Positions 42,511-51,856 of a DNA stretch of 62,753 nt are shown one piece after another. Numbering within the stretch: the first letter of the stretch is position 1; each line of letters begins with the position of its first letter. The notes beneath the pieces were generated by a model that ran no database searches, was not told the origin of the DNA, and was given only the letters and a program-made list of their open reading frames with translations. The stretch is from CAKUFA01 sp963646285 (lineage in GTDB: Bacteria > Bacillota > Clostridia > Christensenellales > Aristaeellaceae). A program made the translations under genes and the position numbers. The stretch covers positions 1 to 62,753 of the forward strand of contig CAVIWF010000009.1 in the NCBI GenBank assembly GCA_963646285.1, read 5' to 3'.

Positions 42511-44529
42511 ATGAACAAGTTTGTATTAAAGGCGCCCTACAAGGCCAGCGGTGATCAGCCCCAAGCCATTGAAGCGCTGAGCCGTGGCGTTCAGGAAGGG
42601 ATGCAGAGTCAGGTGCTGCTGGGCGTAACAGGTTCCGGCAAAACCTTTACCATGGCCTCTGTCATCGAAAGGGTGCAGAAGCCCACCTTAGTGATTGCCC
42701 ACAATAAAACCCTTGCTGCTCAGCTGTGCAGCGAGTTAAAGGCCTTCTTCCCGGACAGCCGGGTGGAATACTTCGTCTCGTATTACGATTACTATCAGCC
42801 GGAGGCCTATATTGCCTCCTCGGATACCTACATTGAGAAGGACGCTTCCATCAATGAGGAAATCGACCGGCTTCGCCACAGCGCCACCGCAGCTCTCCGG
42901 GAGCGGAAAGACGTGATCATTGTGGCATCGGTAAGCTGCATTTACTCCATGGGCGACCCCAGTGAGTACGAAGGGCAGATGATTTCCCTTCGCCCCGGGA
43001 TGACCATGAGCCGGGAAAAGCTGCTTCGCAACCTGATTGACATCCAATATGAACGGAACGATGTGGATTTCAGCCGCGGCACCTTCCGTGTCCGGGGGGA
43101 TACGGTGGAAATTATCCCTGCCGGGGAGCATGAGCACGCCTTGCGGATTGAATTCTTCGGCGATGAAATCGACCGCATCAGCGAAATTGATGTTGTCAGC
43201 GGTCATGTGCTGTCCGTGCTGGAACACGCCAGCGTTTTCCCTGCAACTCATTATGCGACGGATCGCAGCCACCTGGAAGAAAACTTGGCGGTCATTGAGG
43301 CGGATCTGCAAAAGCGGATTGCCGAATTTGAAAAAGATGGCAAACTGCTGGAAGCCCAGCGCATTGCCCAGCGTACCAATTACGACATGGAAATGATGCG
43401 GGAAATCGGCTACTGTCAGGGTATTGAAAACTATTCCCGGTACTTTGATGGACGTAAACCGGGGGATGCACCCTATTCACTGCTGGACTATTTTCCCAAG
43501 GATTTCCTCTGCTTTATTGATGAAAGCCATGTGACGGTGCCGCAGATTCGTGCCATGTACAATGGGGATCGAGCCAGAAAAACCACGCTGATTGACTACG
43601 GCTTCCGTCTGCCCTCTGCATACGATAATCGTCCTTTGCTTTTTCAGGAGTTTGAGCAAAGAATTCATCAGACCATTTATGTTTCGGCAACGCCGGGACC
43701 TTACGAATTAGGGAAGGCTGAACAGGTGGTGGAGCAGATTATTCGCCCCACCGGTCTGCTGGATCCGGAAATTCTGCTGAAGAAGGCTACTGGTCAGGTG
43801 GATGATCTGGTCGGTGAAATTCGCAAAGTAGTCGCCAAAGGAGAACGGGTGCTGGTCACCACCTTGACCAAGCGCATGGCGGAAAGCCTGACCGATTACC
43901 TCAAGGAACTGGAAATTCGAGTCCGCTATTTACACAGCGATATACAGACCATGGAGCGGATGCAGCTGATTCGTGATCTGCGGCTGGGCGAGTATGACGT
44001 GCTGGTAGGGATCAACCTGCTCCGTGAAGGCTTAGACCTGCCGGAAGTTTCTTTGGTGGCCATTCTGGATGCGGATAAGGAAGGATTCCTGCGCAGTGAA
44101 ACTTCGCTGGTGCAGACCATTGGCCGTGCGGCACGCAATGTGGACGGCCGAGTCATCATGTATGGGGACATCATGACGGAAAGCATGGAGAAGGCTATCA
44201 CCGAAACCAACCGCCGCCGTGCCATTCAGCAGGCGTACAACGAAGCCCACGGCATTACCCCGGAAACGGTGCGGAATGCCATCCGGGATGTGCTGGAGAT
44301 TACCAGGCAGGTAGAAACAACGGCTGCCAAGCCCCTGAATGAGGATGAAAGAGCGGCTCTGATGCGTCAAATTGAGGAGCAGATGCTGTCTGCTGCTCAA
44401 AATCTGGAATTTGAACAGGCGGCGAAACTGCGGGATCAGCTGCTGGCACTGCGGGGAGAAGCACCGATGAAGCCGGATGTACAGCAACGCCGTTCCAGAG
44501 CGCCGAGAAGCCGCAAAAGCACCCACTGA
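42511..44529 (+). CDS. uvrB: Excinuclease ABC subunit B
   Basis: This 672-residue damage-verification helicase of nucleotide excision repair has Walker A GVTGSGKT (38-45) and the DNA-wedging beta-hairpin YYDYYQPEAY. It also has FIDESHVTVPQI, QTIGRAARNVDGR and a C-terminal UVR domain (about residues 615-650, EEQMLSAAQNLEFEQAAKLR). A basic tail follows the UVR domain. uvrA and uvrC are not in the window. ATG 42511 follows CGGAGG. Confidence 0.97.
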   Translation: MNKFVLKAPYKASGDQPQAIEALSRGVQEGMQSQVLLGVTGSGKTFTMASVIERVQKPTLVIAHNKTLAAQLCSELKAFFPDSRVEYFVSYYDYYQPEAYIASSDTYIEKDASINEEIDRLRHSATAALRERKDVIIVASVSCIYSMGDPSEYEGQMISLRPGMTMSREKLLRNLIDIQYERNDVDFSRGTFRVRGDTVEIIPAGEHEHALRIEFFGDEIDRISEIDVVSGHVLSVLEHASVFPATHYATDRSHLEENLAVIEADLQKRIAEFEKDGKLLEAQRIAQRTNYDMEMMREIGYCQGIENYSRYFDGRKPGDAPYSLLDYFPKDFLCFIDESHVTVPQIRAMYNGDRARKTTLIDYGFRLPSAYDNRPLLFQEFEQRIHQTIYVSATPGPYELGKAEQVVEQIIRPTGLLDPEILLKKATGQVDDLVGEIRKVVAKGERVLVTTLTKRMAESLTDYLKELEIRVRYLHSDIQTMERMQLIRDLRLGEYDVLVGINLLREGLDLPEVSLVAILDADKEGFLRSETSLVQTIGRAARNVDGRVIMYGDIMTESMEKAITETNRRRAIQQAYNEAHGITPETVRNAIRDVLEITRQVETTAAKPLNEDERAALMRQIEEQMLSAAQNLEFEQAAKLRDQLLALRGEAPMKPDVQQRRSRAPRSRKSTH

Positions 44530-44586
44530 CGACAGGGCTTGCTCCTTGCAAAGCAGGGAAAAACATGGAGAAATCCGGCGTTTTCC

Positions 44587-44615
44587 TTGCGAAACAGCGA
44601 TGGATGTCGTATAAT
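44587..44615 (+). promoter_or_regulatory. Promoter of the GH127-like / dus / secreted-protein operon
   Basis: TTGCGA (44587-44592) and a perfect TATAAT (44610-44615) are 17 bp apart, 43 bases before the GTG start. Confidence 0.7.
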
Positions 44616-44658
44616 CATTCTGGAACATTATGCATAAGGTAATGATGGAGGGAATACT

Positions 44659-46365
44659 GTGCCGCTGAAGCCGATTTATGGAAAAACTCCCTTAACTGAA
44701 ATGAAAGCCCTGCCCCTGTATCCCGGGCAGGTTCACGTGAAGAATGAACATGTAATGGCTGTGAATACCCTGCTGAAGGGCGTTGCAGAGGAAGATAAGA
44801 CCCTGTGGGCAAGTGCCCTGAAGCTTGCCTATGCCCTGCGGGATGTTACCGGGCAAACCAAACTTGCTGCACGGATCCGTGCTGCACTGGCGGAACAGAA
44901 GGAAAATGGGGAACTGCCCATGTCCCTGACCGATGCCTTGCAGGTAATGAACGCTGCATGGGTGCTGTACGAAGTAAAGCCTGATAAGCAGCTGCTGGAG
45001 AGCCTGATGCGCTGGTGCGCCTATCTGGCTGCCAATTGGGAGCAGGTGGAGGCTTGCACGGCCATTCGCACCGGCACGGCAGATCTGATGGCACTGCTGT
45101 GCAATCTGTATCGAGTCACCGGGCGGAAAGGATTGACGACCCTGTGCGAAAAGCTGCGGCAGATGAGCATTGACTGGAGCGGCGCACTGCATACTTTCTC
45201 TGTTCAGCGTCCCATGAAGAAAATTATGGATCGGAAGACGCTGGATGAAGGCATGGCAGCAGAAGAAGGCAACGGCGCAGGCTTTTATACCCGCCAGTAC
45301 CTGCTGTGCCATGGGGAAACCTTGGCAGACGGCGCACGTACCTGCCTGGAAAGTTCTGTTTACAGCGGCAACGGCCCTGAAAGCCGGGCAGCCAAGGTGG
45401 GCTGGGAAAAGATCAGCCGCTGGCACGGTGCTGTATGCGGCGGCGTAACGGCGGACGAAACCTTGGCTGGATTGTCTGCCTCTGCTGGGGTGGATGCAGC
45501 AAGCCTTGGCGCATGGGCAGAGACCTTTGCCAAGCAGCTGGAGATTGACCCGGACAGTGCCTGGGCAGCCACGGAGCTGGAAAAACTGCTGGAGAATGGT
45601 ATGCCTGCAGCTGTCCTGGGGGACAAGGTGATCGCCTTCCAGCGGTGCAACAGCCTGGCTGCGGACTGCGGCACAAAAGACTTGTACCGGGTAGGCCATG
45701 CAAGCCTGCAAAAGCCTCGTGCTCTGGCAAGGCTGGCAAGAGGATGGGCAGCAGCTGTAGAGCATGCTGTGATGGTGACCCCTGACGGTGCAAGGATCAA
45801 CCTGTATCTGCAGGGCAGCTACAGCATGAAGCTGAACGGCCAGATGGTGAAGCTTCTCCTTGAAGGAGAGGATGGCCATTATACCATCACCTTGGAAATG
45901 AAAGAAGACGTGAAGGCTTCGCTGGCCTTGATGATCCCCGCATGGACAAAGGATGCCTGCGTGCAGGTGAATGACGAAGGCGGCGATGAAGGTCATCCGG
46001 GTACCTATCTGATGCTGGAACGCACTTGGAAGAATGGTGACTGCATCCATGCCTCCTATGAGCCGGCCTTGTTTGTGACGGAAAGCTATCACCAGTCTGC
46101 TGTGGTTCACTATGGCGCCAAGGTGATGACCTATGTCCCGGAAGATGACCGGTGGGCGGTTGCACTGAAAGATGCACCTGCATTGAAGGACGGCAAGGTC
46201 GTGGCGCAGCTGGTGCCCGTGCAGGGTTGGAAGGCTGCAAACGCCGTGCCCGGTGACGTGCCTGTGCGCCCGGCGGCAGAGGGGGAAGCGTTTGAAGTGG
46301 AGCTGGTTTCCTATGGGGAAACGGCTGCCCGGTTGGCTATGCTGCCGCAGGTTGGCAAGGCATGA
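44659..46365 (+). CDS. GH127-like (beta-L-arabinofuranosidase fold) protein lacking the metal-site cysteines
   Basis: This 568-residue cytoplasmic protein has a helical (alpha/alpha)6-like N-terminal half and a beta-rich C-terminal part. The latter has segments such as INLYLQGS, LALMIPAWTKDACVQVN and LERTWKNGDCI that parallel GH127 (nLY, LRIPgWa, reWkdGD). The GH127 zinc motif with CC-x2-N is replaced by HASLQKPRALARLARG, so the catalytic metal site appears lost. No signal peptide is seen. GTG 44659 follows GGAGGG. It heads an operon with dus and three secreted proteins. The family assignment is moderate and enzymatic activity doubtful. Confidence 0.6.
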   Translation: MPLKPIYGKTPLTEMKALPLYPGQVHVKNEHVMAVNTLLKGVAEEDKTLWASALKLAYALRDVTGQTKLAARIRAALAEQKENGELPMSLTDALQVMNAAWVLYEVKPDKQLLESLMRWCAYLAANWEQVEACTAIRTGTADLMALLCNLYRVTGRKGLTTLCEKLRQMSIDWSGALHTFSVQRPMKKIMDRKTLDEGMAAEEGNGAGFYTRQYLLCHGETLADGARTCLESSVYSGNGPESRAAKVGWEKISRWHGAVCGGVTADETLAGLSASAGVDAASLGAWAETFAKQLEIDPDSAWAATELEKLLENGMPAAVLGDKVIAFQRCNSLAADCGTKDLYRVGHASLQKPRALARLARGWAAAVEHAVMVTPDGARINLYLQGSYSMKLNGQMVKLLLEGEDGHYTITLEMKEDVKASLALMIPAWTKDACVQVNDEGGDEGHPGTYLMLERTWKNGDCIHASYEPALFVTESYHQSAVVHYGAKVMTYVPEDDRWAVALKDAPALKDGKVVAQLVPVQGWKAANAVPGDVPVRPAAEGEAFEVELVSYGETAARLAMLPQVGKA

Positions 46366-47321
46366 AGACCATTCGTCTGGCACCTCTTGCAGGGGTAACG
46401 GATTGGCCTTTTCGTGTGCTCTGCTTTGAGCAGGGGTGCGACTGTGCCTATACAGAAATGGTCAGTGCCATGGGTTATCTTTGTGCTCCCAAGGGGCAAC
46501 CGGCAACGGAAAACCTGTTGATTCGGGATGCGAGAGAGCCCAAGCTGATTCTTCAGCTGTTTGGCAAAGAGCCGGAAATCATGGCCAAGGCAGCAGCGGA
46601 GCTTTCACGCAGCGGCAAGTATGATGGCATTGACATCAACATGGGCTGCCCGGCGCATAAGGTAGCCTGTGCCGGCGAAGGCAGCGGATTGATGCGCACG
46701 CCGGAGATTGCCTCGGCAATCATGGAGCAGGTGGTGAAAGCCAGCGCCCTGCCTGTCAGCGTAAAACTGCGCCTTGGATGGGATAGCGATGCCATCAACG
46801 TGCTGGAAATGGCACGGCGTGCAGAAGATGCGGGCGTGCAGGAAATTGCTGTTCATGGCCGCACACGGCAGCAGCAATACAGCGGAGAAGCAGACTGGGA
46901 CATGATCGGCCGTGTGAAGCAGACGGTGCACGTTCCGGTGATCGGCAACGGCGACATCTTCACGGCTCAGGATGCCATCCGCCGCATGGAAGAAACGGGC
47001 GTGGACGGCGTTATGATTGCCCGGGGCTCCATGGGCAATCCGTGGATATTCCGGCAGATCAAAGCTTGCATGGCGGGCCTTGCGGCGCCCATGCCCACAA
47101 GCGAAGAGCGGCTGGAAATGATTCTGCGGCATTATCACATGCTCCTTGCGTGGAAGGAAGAGTATGTGGCCGTGCGGGAGATGCGCAAGCACATTGCCTG
47201 GTATCTCCATGGGCTGCGTGGAGCAGCCCAGATGCGCACCAAAATCAATACCTTGACAAAGCCGGAGGAAGTATTCGAGGCATTGCGTGACTTCTGCTTA
47301 AGTAAGCCGGAAGTCCTGTAA
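46362..47321 (+). CDS. dus: tRNA-dihydrouridine synthase (Dus family)
   Basis: This 319-residue FMN-dependent TIM-barrel enzyme reduces uridine in tRNA. It opens RLAPLAGVTDWPFR. The catalytic cysteine lies in INMGCPAHKV, the tRNA/FMN-binding VHGRTRQQQYSG is intact, and IGNGDIF and MIARGSMGNPWIF complete the signature. It overlaps the GH127-like gene by ATGA, an unusual partner for a tRNA-modifying enzyme. Confidence 0.95.
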   Translation: MKTIRLAPLAGVTDWPFRVLCFEQGCDCAYTEMVSAMGYLCAPKGQPATENLLIRDAREPKLILQLFGKEPEIMAKAAAELSRSGKYDGIDINMGCPAHKVACAGEGSGLMRTPEIASAIMEQVVKASALPVSVKLRLGWDSDAINVLEMARRAEDAGVQEIAVHGRTRQQQYSGEADWDMIGRVKQTVHVPVIGNGDIFTAQDAIRRMEETGVDGVMIARGSMGNPWIFRQIKACMAGLAAPMPTSEERLEMILRHYHMLLAWKEEYVAVREMRKHIAWYLHGLRGAAQMRTKINTLTKPEEVFEALRDFCLSKPEVL

Positions 47322-47362
47322 CGCTGATTCGGTTGAACGGGGCAAAAGGGAGGATACGACGT

Positions 47363-48823
47363 ATGAAATGGCTCAAATGGTTGCTGTGCCTGACCATGCT
47401 GCTGGCAATGATTTGCTCGCTGGCACAGGCAGAGGTGTCGCTGCTGCCTCAGGTGAGTTCCTGGCAGCTGGAAAAACAGCCCCTCAGCGTAACCCTGACA
47501 GCGAATGTAAACGCCTGGATGCCCTTGGACGATACCCGTACCGGCTGGCTGAATGACCTGCTGAAGCACATGACGCTGAAGCTTGGCTATCAGCAGCTGG
47601 AAGGGGAAAGCTGGAGCAGCGTGGATGTACTGGTGGATGGCACGTCGGCACTGACCCTGAAGCAGCGGGACGGGGACAGTGAATCCCAACTGCTTCTTTC
47701 TGCCGTTTCGGGAAAGAACTATGTTGCAGCAACGGGCACGGATATTGCCGGACTGGTGCTTGGAGACAGCACAGAGATTTCCTTCGCCGGGGTGGATGAC
47801 ACCGAGCTTGCCTGGCTGACAGATGCCTATGATCTGGCTTGCGGGCTGGATGTGGCTTTGAAGGACTATGCGGAAGAAAAGGTCATCAAAACGGCTATCG
47901 GCAAGATGGGCACGGCACGGAAGAAAGTAACTTATACCGTGCCCAAAGAAAGTGCAGAAACACTGGCAGCCTCCCTCAGCGGCTTTTGCGTGGCAGGGGA
48001 AGTGCAGAACCTGATCAGCAGCCTTGTATTCAGCGGAAAGCAGCAGTTCACCGCATATTACACCGAGGATGGCGCACTGATCAAGGTAAGCTACAGCGGG
48101 GAGTGCGGCGTGGATGAGGAGCATCTCCGCAAGGTAACACTCAATTGGAGCATGAAGCGCACGGAAACCGAAGTACGGGATGATTTTACCATGAAATCTC
48201 CTGCGGTAACCGGCAAAGATCACAACACCATTACCTTCACCCGCTTGACCAAAGAAAAGACTGACGGCAGCGTTACACTGGAAAGTACCCTGAAGATGGA
48301 TACAAAGCTGGACGGCGTGAAAAATGTGCTGACCATTGATGCTGATTTGAAAGCGGAGTCCGAGGATGACGGTACGACCATGCTGACCGGTACGCTCAGC
48401 ATCAAGAATGCGCCGGAGGAAGACGAGGACAAGACTCAACTGGTTTTGACGCCTACGCTTAGTTTCGCTGATGCCGCTGCTACGGATCGCTACGTGGATG
48501 GCGCTGTAACGGTGGAAAAGAAAGCCGGCGAAAATCTGAAGCGTGTGGAGCAAAGCGGAACCATTCACATCAGCGTGAAGCGTGGTTCCTACTTTGACTG
48601 GGAATTGAACGACACGGTGGTGGATCTGTCCGCTATAGATGAAACCCAACTGACTGCCGTGCAGACAGAAGTGCAGAGCGCCGTTGCCACAGCACTGGTG
48701 CGGCCGCTGGTACTGCTGCCTGCGGAAGATACCAACTACCTGTCTGCTGACTTGGACGAAGCTGTTTGGCAGTCCATTGTGGATGCGGCCAAAGCCGCCA
48801 TGGAAAAGGAGGCTGCTCAATGA
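47363..48823 (+). CDS. Secreted protein of unknown function, cassette member 1
   Basis: This 486-residue protein has a type I signal peptide (about residues 1-23, ending SLAQA) and no lipobox. The body alternates polar beta-strand-like stretches with many Thr, Ser, Lys and Asp residues, suggesting an extended beta-rich extracellular domain. It ends in a helical segment, SADLDEAVWQSIVDAAKAAM. I recognise no family. ATG 47363 follows GGGAGG. Its stop overlaps the next start (ATGA). The three successive genes have the same architecture and may be distant paralogues. Confidence 0.8.
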   Translation: MKWLKWLLCLTMLLAMICSLAQAEVSLLPQVSSWQLEKQPLSVTLTANVNAWMPLDDTRTGWLNDLLKHMTLKLGYQQLEGESWSSVDVLVDGTSALTLKQRDGDSESQLLLSAVSGKNYVAATGTDIAGLVLGDSTEISFAGVDDTELAWLTDAYDLACGLDVALKDYAEEKVIKTAIGKMGTARKKVTYTVPKESAETLAASLSGFCVAGEVQNLISSLVFSGKQQFTAYYTEDGALIKVSYSGECGVDEEHLRKVTLNWSMKRTETEVRDDFTMKSPAVTGKDHNTITFTRLTKEKTDGSVTLESTLKMDTKLDGVKNVLTIDADLKAESEDDGTTMLTGTLSIKNAPEEDEDKTQLVLTPTLSFADAAATDRYVDGAVTVEKKAGENLKRVEQSGTIHISVKRGSYFDWELNDTVVDLSAIDETQLTAVQTEVQSAVATALVRPLVLLPAEDTNYLSADLDEAVWQSIVDAAKAAMEKEAAQ

Positions 48824-50349
48824 AGAAGTTTCTTTGCCTGCTGCTGTGCCTGTGCATGTTGCCCGTTGCTTCCTTGGCGGCAGAGTACACGCTGACGGAA
48901 AAACTGATGCGGCAGCTGGACTTCGGCAGTGGCTTAAAGGGAAGCGTCACCATGTCCGTGACTGGCGATGCCGCATGGACGCAGCTTTTGTCGCCCTTGA
49001 ATGGTGCGGATATCCAACTGCGAGCCATTCACACAGATGGCACCATGCAGCTTCAGCTGTATATGCTGGATGGGGAAGAACAGCAGGGTCTGACGGAAGT
49101 CTATGCTGATGAGCAGGCTATGGGCATTCGGAGTGCGTTGCTGGGTGATAAGGTGCTGACCATGCCGGTGGCAGGGGATGTGCTGAATGCCCTGATCGGC
49201 ATGCAGGATACCCAAAATCCGTCCCTGTACTCCGCTGCACTGAACTTCCTTTCTATCTCCTCAGATGCATGGGAAACAAGCTGGACGCCTGCTCTGGAAC
49301 CTTACTACAAAAAGTTGGAAGTATGGTTCAGCAGCTTTGGCGCTGCGCCCAGCATTCAAAAGGACGCTCAGGGCGGAACCACCATGGTGATTCGCTACGA
49401 AGTGCCGGTGAGCGAAACCAAGGAAGAACTGCTGTTGCTGTGGGCTGATTTGCTTGGGGATGACACCTTGCAGGGTCTGCTGCGGGGTCAGCTGTCTCAG
49501 GCACAGCAGGATGCTTATTTGAACCCCAACCTGATGTATTACTACACCGCTATGGTGCGGGCACTGAAGCTTGATGGTACCCTGGTGCTCGAGCGGCAGC
49601 TGACCACCTTGGGCGAAAATATCCGCACGGAGATTACCCTTCCTCTGCCGGAAAATGAGCAGGGGTATACTCAGCTCCACCTGAAGCAGGAAAGCGGTGA
49701 AACGGCATTCACCCTAACGGGCACTGTGCAGACCCTTCGCCTGGTCAGCAAGGAATCGGCAGTCACAGAGGACAGCGGTACCTGGCAGGGCACCGTGCAG
49801 GTGATTCCCAACGACTTGAGCGAGGATAACAAGGCCTGGTCCGTTGGATTCACGCTGAAGATGCTGCATTCCAATTCCATTGACAGCGATGCTCGTGAGC
49901 ATGACGTTACCACTTGGGACGTGGCAGTGCAGCCGGATCTCAGCCATTTGGAGGCTGATGATGCAAGCCGTGCCTATTGTCAGGACTTTGCGCCTATCAC
50001 CGGCAAGGTTCGCATTCACTTCCACAGCAAAAATGCTCAGTCCAGCCCCACCACCATGGAGGTGGAGGCAAATCTTGACTTTGGCGATGCAACCCTGTCC
50101 CTGCAGACGACCATGAAGAGCACCTCCCCCTGGGTGGTTCAGCCTATCAACATGACGGGCGCACTGAATTTGGCAGCGATGACCGATGAGCAGAAGGCGG
50201 AGCTGCTGAATGAGTATTGGGCTAGTGCCTTGACCTTGGCAGCCCAGATTACATCTGCAAACCAGCCGGAAGAACTGCCTCTGCCGGAAGCTACGGCTAC
50301 AGATTTGGCAACAACCACAGACACCGCCACCAACACCGATTTGCCTTAA
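48820..50349 (+). CDS. Secreted protein of unknown function, cassette member 2
   Basis: This 509-residue protein has a signal peptide (about 1-21, MKKFLCLLLCLCMLPVASLA) without a lipobox. A long beta-rich body follows, then a DEQKAELLNEYWASAL helix similar in place to that of its neighbours. The final 25 or so residues are a Thr/Ala/Asp/Pro-rich low-complexity tail. There is no LPXTG, S-layer homology or choline-binding motif, so it is probably released or non-covalently held. ATG 48820 follows AAAAGGAGG, inside the end of the previous gene. No family is recognised. Confidence 0.8.
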   Translation: MKKFLCLLLCLCMLPVASLAAEYTLTEKLMRQLDFGSGLKGSVTMSVTGDAAWTQLLSPLNGADIQLRAIHTDGTMQLQLYMLDGEEQQGLTEVYADEQAMGIRSALLGDKVLTMPVAGDVLNALIGMQDTQNPSLYSAALNFLSISSDAWETSWTPALEPYYKKLEVWFSSFGAAPSIQKDAQGGTTMVIRYEVPVSETKEELLLLWADLLGDDTLQGLLRGQLSQAQQDAYLNPNLMYYYTAMVRALKLDGTLVLERQLTTLGENIRTEITLPLPENEQGYTQLHLKQESGETAFTLTGTVQTLRLVSKESAVTEDSGTWQGTVQVIPNDLSEDNKAWSVGFTLKMLHSNSIDSDAREHDVTTWDVAVQPDLSHLEADDASRAYCQDFAPITGKVRIHFHSKNAQSSPTTMEVEANLDFGDATLSLQTTMKSTSPWVVQPINMTGALNLAAMTDEQKAELLNEYWASALTLAAQITSANQPEELPLPEATATDLATTTDTATNTDLP

Positions 50350-50362
50350 GGAGGACATCCAT

Positions 50363-51751
50363 ATGCGGAAGCTGATGGCTTGGGTGCTGACCATTGTGAT
50401 GATGTGCCTGCCCTTAACGACGCTGGCGGAGAGCCGTGCAATCGACCTGCGCTTCACCTTTGTTGATGTAGCGGCATATTTGGACGTTTTCCAAGAGGAA
50501 CTCTTTGGTGAAGAAGATGAGGCCTTCCTGAGCTTGGTTCGCAAGGGCGGCGAGCTGGCAGCAGACGTGCTGAAGGCAAGCACCCTTCGGCTCCAGTGGC
50601 AGGAGGATGGATGCCGCCTGTCCCTGCTCCTTGACGAGAAGGAAGCAGTATCTGCTGCTATCATGGAAACCAAAGAAGGACTGGTGTTTTCCTCTTCCCT
50701 TTTGCCGGGGTATGGCCTGACCATGCCTGCCACCACGGTTGATGTCGGCCTTGACCGAATCGACTGGGAAGACTTGGCCGAAGACCTTGTGGAAGAATGC
50801 TTCGATTGGAGCACTTCGATTGCTGGCCAAGAGGTAGTAGGAAGCTTTTCTGGCACTACCTATGCCGGTGGAACGAAAGCCACTTACGTGACCATCACCG
50901 ATCAGGATGTTGCCCTGCTGCTGGACAGCCTGCTCCTATGTCTGGAAGATGATGACGACTTGATGGCGTGGCTGGAAAACAGCCAAGGGGAAAGCGGTAG
51001 TCAGCTGCTGTATCAGGCTCGTCGGAGCATACTGGATGCAGGAGTGTCCAGCACCTATTCGTATCAGCTTGCCATGGTGGAGGATGATACCGGGGCGGTT
51101 ATCGGGTTGGATTGGGAAACCTATCAGGAAGATGTCCTGGCATGGACGCTTTCCGTTGGCAACAATGCTTCGGGGGTTTTGGCACTGCTGACCATTCCAC
51201 TTAATGACAGCAACTGCTATCTGGCATTGCAGGCGGATGCAGAAGGAATGACCTTCACGGCCTACCAGTGTGAGGAGGACGTATCCTATCAGGAAGCGAC
51301 GCAAACGAACCAATGGAAGACCTTTTCTGCCCGCTGGACAGCCAATGTGACAGAACAGGACGATGACTATACAGGCAGTGCCTCTCAGCATGTAGAAGCC
51401 GTATTTGAAGACGGGATAGCATCAATGCTGTCGGATACAAGTTTGTCGGGCAATATAGCAAAGGATTTCTCTGCGGGTGAAATCACCTTGACGGAAAAAA
51501 TCAACGGAACAAAAGTGATTTCCATGGTGGCATCGCTTCAATCGGCTGATCCTTTTGAACAGGCAGAAGGGCTAACGCTGGTGGACGTTACTGCTGCTAC
51601 GGACGAGGAATGGTCGAAGGTTGCAGATGCCTTGGAACAGGGGGAGGAAGACGCCCTGATTGCCCTGTTCAAGATGCTGCCTGCCAAACTGCTGCGGAAG
51701 CTGGTAGAGTTTCAGCAGGAACTGACCAATCTGACCACACCTGCCAATTGA
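50363..51751 (+). CDS. Secreted acidic protein of unknown function, cassette member 3
   Basis: This 462-residue protein has a signal peptide (about 1-22, ending TTLA) and a strongly acidic body with Glu/Asp clusters such as LFGEEDEAF and LEDDDDL. A C-terminal DEEWSKVADALEQGEED helix parallels the C-terminal helices of the two upstream proteins. It is 13 bases after the previous gene, with AAGGAGG before ATG 50363. It is the last + strand gene, followed by a terminator. Codon use appears slightly less biased than in the neighbours. No family is recognised. Confidence 0.8.
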   Translation: MRKLMAWVLTIVMMCLPLTTLAESRAIDLRFTFVDVAAYLDVFQEELFGEEDEAFLSLVRKGGELAADVLKASTLRLQWQEDGCRLSLLLDEKEAVSAAIMETKEGLVFSSSLLPGYGLTMPATTVDVGLDRIDWEDLAEDLVEECFDWSTSIAGQEVVGSFSGTTYAGGTKATYVTITDQDVALLLDSLLLCLEDDDDLMAWLENSQGESGSQLLYQARRSILDAGVSSTYSYQLAMVEDDTGAVIGLDWETYQEDVLAWTLSVGNNASGVLALLTIPLNDSNCYLALQADAEGMTFTAYQCEEDVSYQEATQTNQWKTFSARWTANVTEQDDDYTGSASQHVEAVFEDGIASMLSDTSLSGNIAKDFSAGEITLTEKINGTKVISMVASLQSADPFEQAEGLTLVDVTAATDEEWSKVADALEQGEEDALIALFKMLPAKLLRKLVEFQQELTNLTTPAN

Positions 51752-51769
51752 ATATAGTGTGAATGAAAG

Positions 51770-51803
51770 AACCCCTCACCGGAAAACATCCGTTGAGGGG
51801 TTT
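51770..51803 (+). terminator. Terminator of the + strand block
   Basis: AACCCCTCACCGGA pairs with TCCGTTGAGGGGTT (14-bp stem, one mismatch) around a 5-base loop. On the - strand it is followed by TTCTTTC, so it could also stop - strand transcription. Confidence 0.75.
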
Positions 51804-51820
51804 ACATTTGCCCATAGGAA

Positions 51821-51850
51821 AAGAGGAGGAGCACTGTGCATCCTCCTCTT
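51821..51850 (-). terminator. Terminator of the glgBCDA operon
   Basis: AAGAGGAGGA and TCCTCCTCTT form a perfect 10-bp stem around GCACTGTGCA, 6 bases after the glgA stop. The - strand continues TTCC. Confidence 0.75.
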
Positions 51851-51856
51851 CTGTGA

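Noticed and set aside
51752..51856. A dif (XerCD recombination) site at the strand switch
   Set aside because: No sequence resembling the dif consensus is visible among the two hairpins.
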